NCBI GenBank assembly: GCA_963788055.1
Contig: CAWBFA010000005.1
Location: forward strand, 62,001-126,000
DNA: 64,000 nucleotides
Source: JACCTU01 sp963788055
GTDB lineage: Bacteria > Actinomycetota > Thermoleophilia > Gaiellales > Gaiellaceae
Direction of reading: 5' to 3'
Shown here: in pieces, positions 22,941 through 31,813 of the stretch
How the letters are laid out: every line of letters begins with the position of its first letter
Numbering within the stretch: the stretch's first letter is position 1
Position numbers and translations under genes: made by a program
The notes under the pieces: generated by a model
The model's input: only the letters and a program-made list of their open reading frames with translations
Told to the model about the DNA's origin: nothing
Database searches by the model: none

Positions 22941-24971
22941 TCAGCGTGAGTAGCGAAACGAGTTGAAGTGGAGGCCCAGCGGACGAGGGTCGTTCGGCCC
23001 CGGGACCGTGGTCGGCGAGACGGCAAACCGCGCAACGCAGCGGCCCTCAACGGGCTCGAGCGGCGCGACGAGAACGTGGGGATGACCGTCCGGCGGGACC
23101 GTCGCCGAGACCTTCGTCCCGAGCACCCGCACGCGCGACGGCTCCTGGTAGAGCGCGGCGTCGCTCTGCAGCGCGACGTCGACAGTCCCGCCGCTGCAGC
23201 CGAAGCGCGTGTACGTGACGCGGGGGCCCGACCAGGTGTCGGCGGGGTACAGCCCGTCGACGAGCGCAACCTGCCGTAGCGGACGGTCGACTTCGTACAG
23301 GAAGACGTTGCGCGGGCCGTCCTTCGCCAGGACGTCCCCGACGAGCTCTGCGGAGCCGTCTGTGAGGACGAACGGCAGGTCGGGAGCGCCGTGCAGGATG
23401 CCCGTGCGCCGGTCAAGCGTCACCTTCGTCGCGGGCAAGCCGCCCTCCATCGGCGTTCCGGCGTAGAAGACGGTGCCGACACTGCGGTTGAAGAACTCGT
23501 TCTGCCAGACCGAGAATCGAGAGCCGTTGCCGGTCCAGAGCACGCCGACCTCGCCTCGGCCCGCCACGGCACGGTCGATCCAATCACGGTCCTGCCTATG
23601 CATACCCTCCGCGAGCGCGCCCTCCGCCGCGTACTCCATCCGCGCCGAGATCGGCCGGGCGACCGCCAGGAAGAACGCGAAGACCGCGATCGGAAGCAAC
23701 AGAGCGTGGCGGCGGGGGACGAGCAGGAACGCGATCGCAGCGGCGGCTGCCGCGCATGTCGCCACCACGACGAGGTCGTCCAGCGCGAACCAGCGCTCGT
23801 GCAGACGCCACAGCGGCAAGATCATCAGCGTGTCCGACTGAGCCGGGACGCCGATGAAGCGCTCATACGGTATGAACGCCGGGAGAGCGGCGGCGACGAC
23901 GGCCGCTGCTCCAGCGGCCAGCGCGGGCCGCGGCGCGCCCTGGTCGACCCAGACCAGCAGCGCGATCAGCGCGAGCGGCGCGAGGTAGAAGAGGTTCCTC
24001 TCCTCGATGCGCTGGACGGACGAGAGCGACGCGAATGCCGAGACCTCGAGCAGGAGGAAGAGGGAAATCGTCGCGGTCGCGGCGAGAAACGGACGAAGTG
24101 CGCGGGGGAGCGGCGGCCAGACCGCGAACAGGACGAGCAACGCCGCGAACGGGAGGATTCCGACGTAGAGGTCGAGCTCGGCGACGTGGTAGAGCAGCCA
24201 ACGCGAGACCTCGCGAGGGTCGTAATGCTGCTCGCCGGTGGTCGCGTAGGCGCCCAGCAGGTCGAGCGGCGACCGGCCGCGTACCCATTGCGCCGCCAGC
24301 AGCACGGTGAAGGTCCCAGCGACCGCGACGTACGTGGCCCGCCACGCGCGCCAGGCGCCGAGCAGGAGCGGTGCCGTGAGCACCGCCGGGATGAACGCGA
24401 GCGCCTGGGCCCGTGTCAGGTAGGCCAGCGCGCAGAGTCCGAGCACGATCGCCTGGCGACCTCGTGTCGGGCGCTCCAGTGCCAATACCAGCGCGAGCGC
24501 GACGCACAGGAAGAGCGGGTAGAAGGCGTTCTCCGTCATCACCTCGCCTGCAAACAGGAGCGACGGCAGTGAAACGGCGAGGAGTGCCGCGAAGAGCGAG
24601 AGCCCCCGGGGGAGCACGCGCCGTGCGAGGAGATAGGCCGGCAGCGCGGCGAGGGACATCAGCACGGCGTTGATTGCCTTCACGACCTGGTACGCAGTCG
24701 GCAAGGAATCGACCAGGTAGGCCGGTGAGATCAGAAGCGGGTAGACGAACCCGTAAGCAGGCGCCGCCGCGCCGCGAATCGAGAAGCCATCGCCGGCCGC
24801 GACTCCGCGGGCGAGCTCCGAATGGATCATCTCGTCGACCATGATCCAGGGCGCCACGATGCGGCGCGCGAGCGCGAAGCGGACCAGAGCCGAGAGCACG
24901 ACGAGCGCCGTCAGCCATGCCCAGACGGGGACCGCGCGCACGATCGCACCGGCGGGTGCGCGATCGACCAT
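22941..24971 (-). CDS. Large GT-C-like membrane protein, paralogue 2
   Basis: A 676-residue protein: about eleven membrane segments up to residue 450, then an extracytoplasmic C-terminal beta-rich domain. The first loop has APWIMVDEMIHSELARGV (acidic GT-C motif), followed by the shared segment with YPLLISPAYLVDSLPTAYQ, then EERNLFYLAPL and EFFNRSVGTVFYAG. These match paralogues at 14904-17132 and 35053-37086. It probably transfers a sugar from a polyprenyl-phosphate donor. Starts 7 bases after the upstream glycosyltransferase stop, in the same operon. Confidence 0.8.
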   Translation of the reverse strand: MVDRAPAGAIVRAVPVWAWLTALVVLSALVRFALARRIVAPWIMVDEMIHSELARGVAAGDGFSIRGAAAPAYGFVYPLLISPAYLVDSLPTAYQVVKAINAVLMSLAALPAYLLARRVLPRGLSLFAALLAVSLPSLLFAGEVMTENAFYPLFLCVALALVLALERPTRGRQAIVLGLCALAYLTRAQALAFIPAVLTAPLLLGAWRAWRATYVAVAGTFTVLLAAQWVRGRSPLDLLGAYATTGEQHYDPREVSRWLLYHVAELDLYVGILPFAALLVLFAVWPPLPRALRPFLAATATISLFLLLEVSAFASLSSVQRIEERNLFYLAPLALIALLVWVDQGAPRPALAAGAAAVVAAALPAFIPYERFIGVPAQSDTLMILPLWRLHERWFALDDLVVVATCAAAAAAIAFLLVPRRHALLLPIAVFAFFLAVARPISARMEYAAEGALAEGMHRQDRDWIDRAVAGRGEVGVLWTGNGSRFSVWQNEFFNRSVGTVFYAGTPMEGGLPATKVTLDRRTGILHGAPDLPFVLTDGSAELVGDVLAKDGPRNVFLYEVDRPLRQVALVDGLYPADTWSGPRVTYTRFGCSGGTVDVALQSDAALYQEPSRVRVLGTKVSATVPPDGHPHVLVAPLEPVEGRCVARFAVSPTTVPGPNDPRPLGLHFNSFRYSR

Positions 24972-24978
24972 CGCGGCA

Positions 24979-26196
24979 TCACTCGCCAAGGCCGACCTCG
25001 CGCATCGCGGCCCCGACGTCCCGCGTGTTCGTGACGCCGATCTCGGCGGCGGCGCTCGCGACTTCGCGGACGACCTCGTCGCGCACCGCCGCGCCACCCG
25101 CCGCCTCTTCGAGCGCCGCGACGTACAGATCCGCGACACGGTCGAGCCCGTGCTCTCGCGCCGCATACCTTCCCGCGGCGGCGCTCAGCGCCGCCCGCTG
25201 CTCGGGGTCCGAGAGCGCCAGCAGCGCGGCCGCCAGCGACTCGACCTCGCGCTCATCGGGCGCGATCCTCACGGCCGCATCGTCGGGGAGCTCTCGAAAG
25301 GCGTCGACGTCGCTGACCACGATCGACTTCGCGAGCGAGAGCATGCGGATCACTCCTGCAGACGTCTCTCCCATCGTCGGCCAGCGCAACGAGACGCAGA
25401 TGTCGCAGGCGGCGAGCAGAGACCAGAATCTGTTCTCGGGAACGTATCCGTGACGCTCGACCGCATCGGCGAGCCCGAGGTTTTCGATCCGCTCCTCAAG
25501 GTGGAGGCCGGGCGCTTCCGGACCGACGAGCACGAGCCGCGCCCGCGGCTGGCGCTCGCGCAGCAGTGCGAACGCCGAGAGCAGCTGCGGAATGCGCTTG
25601 TTCGCGTTCAGGAAGCCGAAGCTGCCGACGAGCGGCTCGCCGGCGAGAGGCGCAGGCTCGACGTGCTGTGTCGCCCACACCGGCATCGGGATGCGCCAGA
25701 TCGGGGCGCGGAACCCGGCCGCACGCGCGCGGTCGCGCACGTGCTCGGAATGGACGACGAGTCCATGGTCTTCCGCGAGCTCGAGCACCTCTCCGGCGAG
25801 CGGGAAGTCTTCGGGCCGTGTCGACCACAGCGGCGGCACGCAGCCGTCGATGACACCGAGCGCGAGTAGGCGGCCGACGAGACCAGCCTCGCGCTCCATC
25901 GCGCGCAGGTAGCCGGAGTGGTCCTTGCGCGCGAGCGTCACCCCGGCAACGAGGTGGTGAAGGACGAAATCGTGGAGAACGACGAGGCCGGGCCGCCGGC
26001 GCAGCGAGTCGACGATCCACCCGTGGATCTCTGGATTGTTGCCGACGTGATAGACCGAGAGGTCGGCATCCACCCGCTTGCCGCGCTCGACGACGACGAC
26101 GTCGAGCCGCTTGCGCAGAGCCGGGACGAGCAGCGCGCTGTAGTCGGCGATCCCGGAGCGCTCGGGCGGCACAGGCGAGTACCAAGCGACCTTCAC
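24979..26196 (-). CDS. GT4-like glycosyltransferase, module copy A
   Basis: A 405-residue GT-B enzyme with start VKVAWYSPVPPERSGIADYS, YHVGNNPEIHGWIVDSLRRR, VVLHDFVLHHLVAGVTLARK and donor-lobe GSFGFLNANKRIPQLLSAF, VSLRWPTMGETSAGVIRML. In the donor lobe the usual EGFG reads MGETSAG. It is paralogous to the protein at 29232-30530 over its whole length. GTG start overlaps the upstream GT4 stop (GTGA). Part of glycosyltransferase-glycosyltransferase-methyltransferase unit 24979-28261. Confidence 0.88.
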   Translation of the reverse strand: MKVAWYSPVPPERSGIADYSALLVPALRKRLDVVVVERGKRVDADLSVYHVGNNPEIHGWIVDSLRRRPGLVVLHDFVLHHLVAGVTLARKDHSGYLRAMEREAGLVGRLLALGVIDGCVPPLWSTRPEDFPLAGEVLELAEDHGLVVHSEHVRDRARAAGFRAPIWRIPMPVWATQHVEPAPLAGEPLVGSFGFLNANKRIPQLLSAFALLRERQPRARLVLVGPEAPGLHLEERIENLGLADAVERHGYVPENRFWSLLAACDICVSLRWPTMGETSAGVIRMLSLAKSIVVSDVDAFRELPDDAAVRIAPDEREVESLAAALLALSDPEQRAALSAAAGRYAAREHGLDRVADLYVAALEEAAGGAAVRDEVVREVASAAAEIGVTNTRDVGAAMREVGLGE

Positions 26197-27218
26197 GAGA
26201 GCAGTCCGCGGATCGCCTCGTCCCACGTCACACGCTCGGCGATCGCGCGGCCGGCGCGTCCCCAGTCGCGGCCCTCGCGAGGATGCCCGCGCAGGTAGCG
26301 AAACGCATCGGCGAGCGCGCCGGCCCGGGGTGCGGCGACGAGCCCGGTCCGGCGATCGGCGACGACGTCGAGTGGACCGCCCGCATCCGTCGTCGTGACG
26401 ACGGGCTTCTCGGCAAGAAACGCCTCGTAAGGGACCATCCCGAAATCTTCGTCCACGGGCGCGTAGTAGACCGCGCCGCAGTGAGCGTAGAGGTCGCTGA
26501 GCTCTCGCGCGTCGACGCGACCCCGAAACTCGACGCGCCCGTCCAGCTCGAGCCTTCTCGCCAAGTGCTCGAGGCGATCGCGGTCAGGTCCGTCTCCCGC
26601 GACGACGACCCGCAGGGACGGCTCCGCCGCCGCGGCCTCGAGCAGGAGGTCGACGCGCTTGGCGCGGTCGAGCCGCCCGACCGAGAGGACAAAATCCTCG
26701 TATCCGTCGCAGCGGTAGTCGAGCATCTGCGGAGGCGGGAGGACGACGTCCGCTTCGAGCCCGAGCGATCGCTTCAGCCGGTCGGCGACGTTGCGCGAGA
26801 TCGCGAACAGCCGCTGCGCCTCGCCGAGAGTCTTCCGGTCGAGCTCGTGCACTTGCCGCCGTGTCGCGCGGTCGATCGGCGACTCGCCGAACTCGCCGAG
26901 AGCGGTTCGGTCGAGCTCGTACGCCTGGCGCAGCTGGTGCACGAGCCAGACGCGCTTGTTCGGGTGGCGAGCGACGTACGACGGGAACTTCGTCGCGATC
27001 AGCAGGTCGACTCTCCGCCCCTCGACCTCCTCGAGGTCGAGCAACCGCCAGGCCAGGGCGTTCGTCAGGATGCGTTCGCGCGGATACCACTTGAACGGGA
27101 CCGTCACGAGCGCCGCCTCGTGCCCGCGTGAGTTGAGCTCCTCCGTCAGCCGTTCCGCAAGCACCTCGGCGCCGCCGTGCGCGAACGGCACCTGCGGGTG
27201 CGTCACGATTATCCTCAT
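26193..27218 (-). CDS. Family 4 glycosyltransferase
   Basis: A 341-residue GT4: MRIIVTHPQVPFAHGGAEVL at the N-terminus, ATKFPSYVARHPNKRVWLVH, LFAISRNVADRLKRSLGL, VLSVGRLDRAKRVDLLLEA and YYAPVDEDFGMVPYEAFLAE in the donor lobe. This subgroup is common in actinobacterial polysaccharide loci and resembles capsular mannosyl/glucosyl-transferases. ATG overlaps the methyltransferase stop (ATGA), so the methyltransferase and glycosyltransferase are cotranslated. Confidence 0.9.
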   Translation of the reverse strand: MRIIVTHPQVPFAHGGAEVLAERLTEELNSRGHEAALVTVPFKWYPRERILTNALAWRLLDLEEVEGRRVDLLIATKFPSYVARHPNKRVWLVHQLRQAYELDRTALGEFGESPIDRATRRQVHELDRKTLGEAQRLFAISRNVADRLKRSLGLEADVVLPPPQMLDYRCDGYEDFVLSVGRLDRAKRVDLLLEAAAAEPSLRVVVAGDGPDRDRLEHLARRLELDGRVEFRGRVDARELSDLYAHCGAVYYAPVDEDFGMVPYEAFLAEKPVVTTTDAGGPLDVVADRRTGLVAAPRAGALADAFRYLRGHPREGRDWGRAGRAIAERVTWDEAIRGLLS

Positions 27219-28261
27219 CGGCGCGCGACGATCGCGTAGTCGAGCGGCGCGTAGAGGATCTCGGCGACGTGCGGATCGACGCCGTCAGGTCGGGCGGGCT
27301 CGTTCAGGTATCGCAGCTCGAGCTCGCGGAATCCAGCCTCGCGGACGAGCAGCGTGAGCGTTCCGGGCACGAGCGGCTGTGCATGCGTCAGGTCGGCGAA
27401 GTAGTTGCGCAGCGAGAAGGGCGAGAGCGGATTGATCGTCTCGATGACGATGACGCCGCCGCGACGCAGCCTTGCCCGCGCAAGCTCGAGGAAGCGCAGG
27501 AGCGCAGGCGGCGCGAGGTGCTCGACGACCTGACCGGCGAAGATCCCGCCGAGGCTCTCGTCGTCCGCGCGCTCGAGCGCGTCGACGAGGTCGGCCAGCT
27601 CGACGTCGAGACCTTCGCCGCGCGCGAAGTCCGCCATGTCGGAGTCGGCTTCGACACCACGCGCGTCGATCCCGGCGTCGCGGAGGAGCGAGAGGAACTC
27701 GCCGCGGCCGCAGCCGACGTCGAGGACGGGCGACGCGTCGCGGAAGTCGTCGACGTACACGCGCTGGCGCTCGCGCACGATCTCGGCGGGGCCGCGCATG
27801 CGACTCTCGAAGCCGAAGTAGTCGGGCAGCGCCGCTGCGGGCTGCGCCGCGATCGGAGCAGTCACACCAGGCTCGCGCCGCTCGACGCGGAGCAGACGCT
27901 CCTCAAGCTCGGCGAGCAGGCGTTCGCGTTCGCCGCGGGCGGCAGACAGCCGGTCGACCTCTTCGGCCAAGCCGTCGATGAGCCTCAGCGCCGCCTCGTT
28001 GAACGAGCGCTGCTGCCGGGCGAGCGGCTCGACGTACCAGCGCATGAGCCGCCGGGCTGCGCGCTTGACGAAGCGCGCGAGCGTGCTGCCGTGAGGAGGA
28101 GTCTCTGCCGTAACGGGCCAGAGCTGCTCCGCCGCGGACCGGGCCCGAATCCGGACCGAGAGCGCCGTCTCACGGTCGGCGCGCCAGCGAACCTCCTCGC
28201 GGAGGCTGGCGATCAGGGCGTCGAGATCGACCTGGGCCGTCTGCTCATCGGCCGCCGGCAT
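27215..28261 (-). CDS. Class I methyltransferase with coiled-coil N-terminus, module copy A
   Basis: A 348-residue protein. Residues about 20-135 hold an amphipathic stretch LMRWYVEPLARQQRSFNEAA and a heptad-rich coiled coil; the C-terminal half is a SAM methyltransferase with VLDVGCGRGEFLSLLRDAGI, an acidic beta2, FAGQVVEHL and IETINPLSPFSLRNYF. Paralogue of 30530-31741. Likely methylates a sugar on a growing glycan; the coiled coil may hold it in a complex with the neighbouring glycosyltransferases. Confidence 0.88.
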   Translation of the reverse strand: MPAADEQTAQVDLDALIASLREEVRWRADRETALSVRIRARSAAEQLWPVTAETPPHGSTLARFVKRAARRLMRWYVEPLARQQRSFNEAALRLIDGLAEEVDRLSAARGERERLLAELEERLLRVERREPGVTAPIAAQPAAALPDYFGFESRMRGPAEIVRERQRVYVDDFRDASPVLDVGCGRGEFLSLLRDAGIDARGVEADSDMADFARGEGLDVELADLVDALERADDESLGGIFAGQVVEHLAPPALLRFLELARARLRRGGVIVIETINPLSPFSLRNYFADLTHAQPLVPGTLTLLVREAGFRELELRYLNEPARPDGVDPHVAEILYAPLDYAIVARR

Positions 28262-28285
28262 CGGACGGATTGTAAGGAGATGGTG

Positions 28286-29206
28286 TTACGGCCCGGTTAG
28301 CTGGGAGGAGTCGCTTGCCGCGCGGCGCAGCCGCCCCCAACGGTCCGCCTGCCGGGCAGGCCGGAGCTCGACGCACAGCACGGCTCCGGCACGGCCCCGA
28401 GCAACGTCGTAGCGGACCCCCTGCGCGTGCTCGGCACCATGCCATCCGTCGGCGTCGCACACGTACACCTCTCCGTCGAAGGCGGAGAACGCGGCTTTGT
28501 CGAACAGCTCGAGCCACCACCCGGGCTCTCGCTGAACGAAGCCGTCGTGACTCTCGGCCACGCCGCAGGGAACGGTCAGCAGCAGCCTCCCGTCCGGCCG
28601 CAGTACGCGTCGGAGCTCGCGCAGGGCTTTGAGCGCGCCCGCGCGATAGCTCCTCCGACGGTCGCCGCCGACGTGCTCGAGGGTCGAGACGCAGAACGCG
28701 ACGTCGAAGGAGTCGGCCTCGAAGGGGAGCTTGCGAATGTCCGCGACGACGCCGCGGAAAGAAGGCACGTCAGCGGCGACGAGATCGACCCCGACGATCT
28801 CGGCCGGGACCGCGGCGGCGAGCGCCGAGAGCCAGAACGGCGTCGCATGGGCGTACCCGACATCGAGCACGTCGTGCTCTCCGCGGTAGCGGGCGAGCGT
28901 CCAGGGAATCTCGATCGCACGCTCGTCGCAGAACACCGGCGCCTGCATGCCTTGCGGCCGCTCGTCGTTCTGTCGCGCCCACGAGCCGAACGCGACGCCG
29001 TCGTCGAGCACTCGCACGAGTTCGAACTCCTCGCTCGCGACCAGATCGCGCAGGAGGCTCGCCCGCGACAGCGTTCCCTCGTCCAGACGCCGAACCGCGT
29101 CCGCGAGCACCTCGGGCTCCGGCTCGCGTCGCAGCGCCAGACGGTAGAGCCCCAGAACGTAGTCGACTCCCTCGGCCGAGGCGAGCGCGAGATCGGTCGG
29201 CGTCAA
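28286..29206 (-). CDS. DUF4214-like domain fused to a class I methyltransferase
   Basis: A 306-residue protein. Residues about 13-62 resemble DUF4214 (YVLGLYRLALRREPEPEVLA then LVASEEFELVR), a short helical domain seen in secreted and glycan-related proteins. The rest is a SAM methyltransferase with VLDVGYAHATPFWLSAL, VGVDLV, and LPFEADSFDVAFCVSTLEHV. The start is a TTG at 29206, 25 bases after the upstream stop; a later start would cut the first domain. Between two copies of the glycosyltransferase-methyltransferase module. Confidence 0.82.
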   Translation of the reverse strand: MTPTDLALASAEGVDYVLGLYRLALRREPEPEVLADAVRRLDEGTLSRASLLRDLVASEEFELVRVLDDGVAFGSWARQNDERPQGMQAPVFCDERAIEIPWTLARYRGEHDVLDVGYAHATPFWLSALAAAVPAEIVGVDLVAADVPSFRGVVADIRKLPFEADSFDVAFCVSTLEHVGGDRRRSYRAGALKALRELRRVLRPDGRLLLTVPCGVAESHDGFVQREPGWWLELFDKAAFSAFDGEVYVCDADGWHGAEHAQGVRYDVARGRAGAVLCVELRPARQADRWGRLRRAASDSSQLTGP

Positions 29207-29231
29207 AGCCGGCAGCGTTCCGCTCCCGCCG

Positions 29232-30530
29232 CTAGGCCCCGAGCGGTACCTCGCTCGAGCGGGCCGGGAGCTCCGTGACGATCGGAACCCGAGCCCCTTC
29301 GCCGGCCGCGACCTCCTCCAGCGCGGCGGCGTACGCGTCGGCGACGTGCTCGAGATCGTGGCGCGATCCGACGTACTCGCGCGCCGAGGCGCTCATCGAC
29401 GCGCGCGCCCGCTCGTCCGACACGAGGAGCTCGAGCGCCGCGAAGAGCGTTTCGATCTCGAGCGAGTCGACGGGGATCTTCAGCGCGACCTCGTCCGGAA
29501 GCTCCGAGAACCAACCGACGTCGGAGACGACGAGCGGGCGCGCCGACACGAGCGCACGGATCGCGCTGCCCGAGGTCTCGCCCATCGTCGGCGTTCGCAA
29601 CGAAACCACGACGTCGCAGGTGGACATCAGCTCCCACAGCCTGTCCTCGTCGACGTAGTCCTCCCTGACGACGCCGGCGAGGTCACTCTCGCCCAGCCGG
29701 GCGTCGAGCGCGAAGCCCGGCGTCGCCGCCCCGACGACGAGCAGCCGTGCGTCGGGGTGCAGCCGCCTGAGCAACCGGAACGCCTCGACGAGCTGCGGGA
29801 TCCGCTTCGACGCCGTCAGGTGCCCGAAACAGCCGATGACCGGGCCCCCTGTGACCGGGATGGGCATGGGCGGCCTCGGCCGGTGCCAGGCGGGATGCGG
29901 GATCCGCCAGAGCCGCCCCTCGTACCCGGCGTCGCGGACCCGCTGCTCGACGTATCGCGAGTGGACGATCAGTCCGCCGCCGGGTTTCGCCGCGTGCTCG
30001 AGGACCTCCCCCACGAGCGGAAAGTCCTCTGGACGGACTTCCCAGAGCGGCGGTACGACCCCGTCGATGACGCCATGCGCAAGCAGCCGACCCGCAACAC
30101 CCGCTTCGCGCTGCATCGCTCCGAGGTACCCCTGCGCATCGCCGCGTCCGAGCGTCATGCCCGCGACGAGGTGGTGCAGCACGAAGTCGTGGAGGACGAC
30201 GACCCCGGGCCGCCTGCGCAGCGCCTCGACGATCCACCCGTGCGCGTCGGGGTTGTTGCCCATGTGGTAGAGGCAGACGTCGCCGACCGCAGCCCGGCCT
30301 CGCGCCGCGACCTCGACATCGAAGCGGCGCTCGAGCGCCGGCAGGAGCAGCGAGCTGTATTCCGAGATTCCGGACCGCTCCGGCGGAAGCGGTGAGAAGT
30401 AATCCAGACGGAGCTGGTCCTGGCCTCGAGCGTGCGACTGCGTTCGGTCGCCGCCACCACCGTGCGTGTGCTTCCGTGCTCGGCGCCGAAGGGCTCGAGG
30501 AGGAGCGGCGACTCGGCGCATGACTCCCAT
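29232..30530 (-). CDS. GT4-like glycosyltransferase, module copy B
   Basis: Paralogue of 24979-26196: LDYFSPLPPERSGISEYSSL, YHMGNNPDAHGWIVEALRRR, VVLHDFVLHHLVAGMTLGRG, GCFGHLTASKRIPQLVEAF and SLRTPTMGETSGSAIRALV align throughout. From the ATG at 30530, which overlaps the methyltransferase stop (TGATG), the protein is 432 residues, with an unusual arginine-rich 40-residue extension before LDYFSP. No ATG or GTG lies closer to the conserved start, so a start error or small indel there is possible. Confidence 0.85.
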   Translation of the reverse strand: MGVMRRVAAPPRALRRRARKHTHGGGGDRTQSHARGQDQLRLDYFSPLPPERSGISEYSSLLLPALERRFDVEVAARGRAAVGDVCLYHMGNNPDAHGWIVEALRRRPGVVVLHDFVLHHLVAGMTLGRGDAQGYLGAMQREAGVAGRLLAHGVIDGVVPPLWEVRPEDFPLVGEVLEHAAKPGGGLIVHSRYVEQRVRDAGYEGRLWRIPHPAWHRPRPPMPIPVTGGPVIGCFGHLTASKRIPQLVEAFRLLRRLHPDARLLVVGAATPGFALDARLGESDLAGVVREDYVDEDRLWELMSTCDVVVSLRTPTMGETSGSAIRALVSARPLVVSDVGWFSELPDEVALKIPVDSLEIETLFAALELLVSDERARASMSASAREYVGSRHDLEHVADAYAAALEEVAAGEGARVPIVTELPARSSEVPLGA

Positions 30531-31741
30531 CAGGCGTGTGCGACGATCGAGTAGTCGAGGGGTCCGTAGAGCAGATCGTTCAACCGCGCGACGTTCGACG
30601 CGAGCGCGGCACGCGCGCGGTCGAACTCGGGCCCATCCGGGAGCTCGACCTGCTTGAGTCGTTCGCCTTCGGGAGGCGAGTTCAGGAAGCGCGTCTCGAT
30701 CTCACGAAAGCCGGCCTGACGGGCGAGCAGCTCGAGCGTCGCAGGGACGAGCGGCTGCGCGTGGGTCAGATCGGCGAAGTAGCTGTGCAGCGCAAGCGGT
30801 GAGAGCGGGTTGATCGTCTCGAGGACGGCGACACCGCCGGGGCGGAGCTTTGTGAGTGCGAGCTCCAGGAGGCGGACGAGGGCTGACGGCGGGAGGTGCT
30901 CAACGACCTGGCCGGCGAAGAGACCGCCGAGGGACGCATCCGCGAGACCGTCGAGGTACTCGAGGAGATCTGCCTGCTCGACGTCGAGGCCCGCGCCACG
31001 CGCGTAGGCGACCATGTCCGCATCGGCGTCGACTCCGCGCGCCTCGACGCCGGCATCGCGGAGGAGCGCGAGCAGCTCGCCTCGCCCACAGCCGACGTCG
31101 AGCACGGGCGCCGAGTCACGGAAGTCGTCGACGTAGACGCCCTGGCGCGCGCTGACGTCCCGGGTCGCCCCGCGCATCCGGCTCTCGAACGCGAAGTAGT
31201 CGGGAAACGCGGTCTGGGCAGGTTGGGAGGCGACGGTCCGCAACGGCGCGGGTGCGGCAGTCGATCGCCGCCGCTCGATCCGCGTCAGCCGCTCCTCGAC
31301 CTCCTCGAGAAGCCGCTCGCGCTCTCGCGCCGCGCCGAGCTCGGCTTCGGCCCGCTCGAGCCGCGTGAACAGCAGGTCGACCTCCTCGAAGAGCTCGTCC
31401 GTGAGCTTGAGCGCCACACCGTTGAACGCGCGCTGACTCGCCGCGAAGGGCTCGACGTACCAGCGCATGAGCCGGCGCAGGACCTTCTTGACCGCGTGGC
31501 GCGCGGCACCGAGCGGTCCCGGCCGCCGCTCGAGGGGACGATCCGCCGTGACCGGCCACGTGGTCTCGGCGACGCCCCTCAGCCGCTGACGGACGAGACC
31601 TCGATCGACGCCCTCCGAGAGGTCGAGACCCGGCGCGTGGCGGAGCTCGTCTTTCAGGCGCGCAAAGAGCGCGGGCACATCGAGTCGATCGGCATCGGAA
31701 GTGCCTGCAGGAGGCCGAGTTTCGACCTCGGTAGCCTTCAT
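30530..31741 (-). CDS. Class I methyltransferase with coiled-coil N-terminus, module copy B
   Basis: A 403-residue paralogue of 27215-28261. It shares the region around LRRLMRWYVEPFAASQRAFN, a longer coiled coil (about 115-165), YFAFESRMRG, VLDVGCGRGELLALLRDAGV, FAGQVVEHLPPSAL and LETINPLSPLALHSYFADLT. Compared with copy A it has longer N-terminal and C-terminal parts. First gene of the long minus-strand glycan operon; its ATG is 6 bases after a TAAGAT -10 box. Confidence 0.88.
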   Translation of the reverse strand: MKATEVETRPPAGTSDADRLDVPALFARLKDELRHAPGLDLSEGVDRGLVRQRLRGVAETTWPVTADRPLERRPGPLGAARHAVKKVLRRLMRWYVEPFAASQRAFNGVALKLTDELFEEVDLLFTRLERAEAELGAARERERLLEEVEERLTRIERRRSTAAPAPLRTVASQPAQTAFPDYFAFESRMRGATRDVSARQGVYVDDFRDSAPVLDVGCGRGELLALLRDAGVEARGVDADADMVAYARGAGLDVEQADLLEYLDGLADASLGGLFAGQVVEHLPPSALVRLLELALTKLRPGGVAVLETINPLSPLALHSYFADLTHAQPLVPATLELLARQAGFREIETRFLNSPPEGERLKQVELPDGPEFDRARAALASNVARLNDLLYGPLDYSIVAHA

Positions 31742-31747
31742 TGACCG

Positions 31748-31753
31748 ATCTTA
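31748..31753 (-). promoter_or_regulatory. Putative -10 box of the minus-strand glycan operon
   Basis: TAAGAT on the minus strand followed by six bases and the ATG at 31741, so the mRNA would start at the A of ATG. It heads the continuous minus-strand run that continues to about 22941 or beyond. The divergent ligase gene starts 72 bases away. Confidence 0.5.
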
Positions 31754-31813
31754 GTCGCCTCCGGAACGAAGTACCAGAGCCCGCCCGGCGTCGATTCACG
31801 CAAGATCAGCGGG

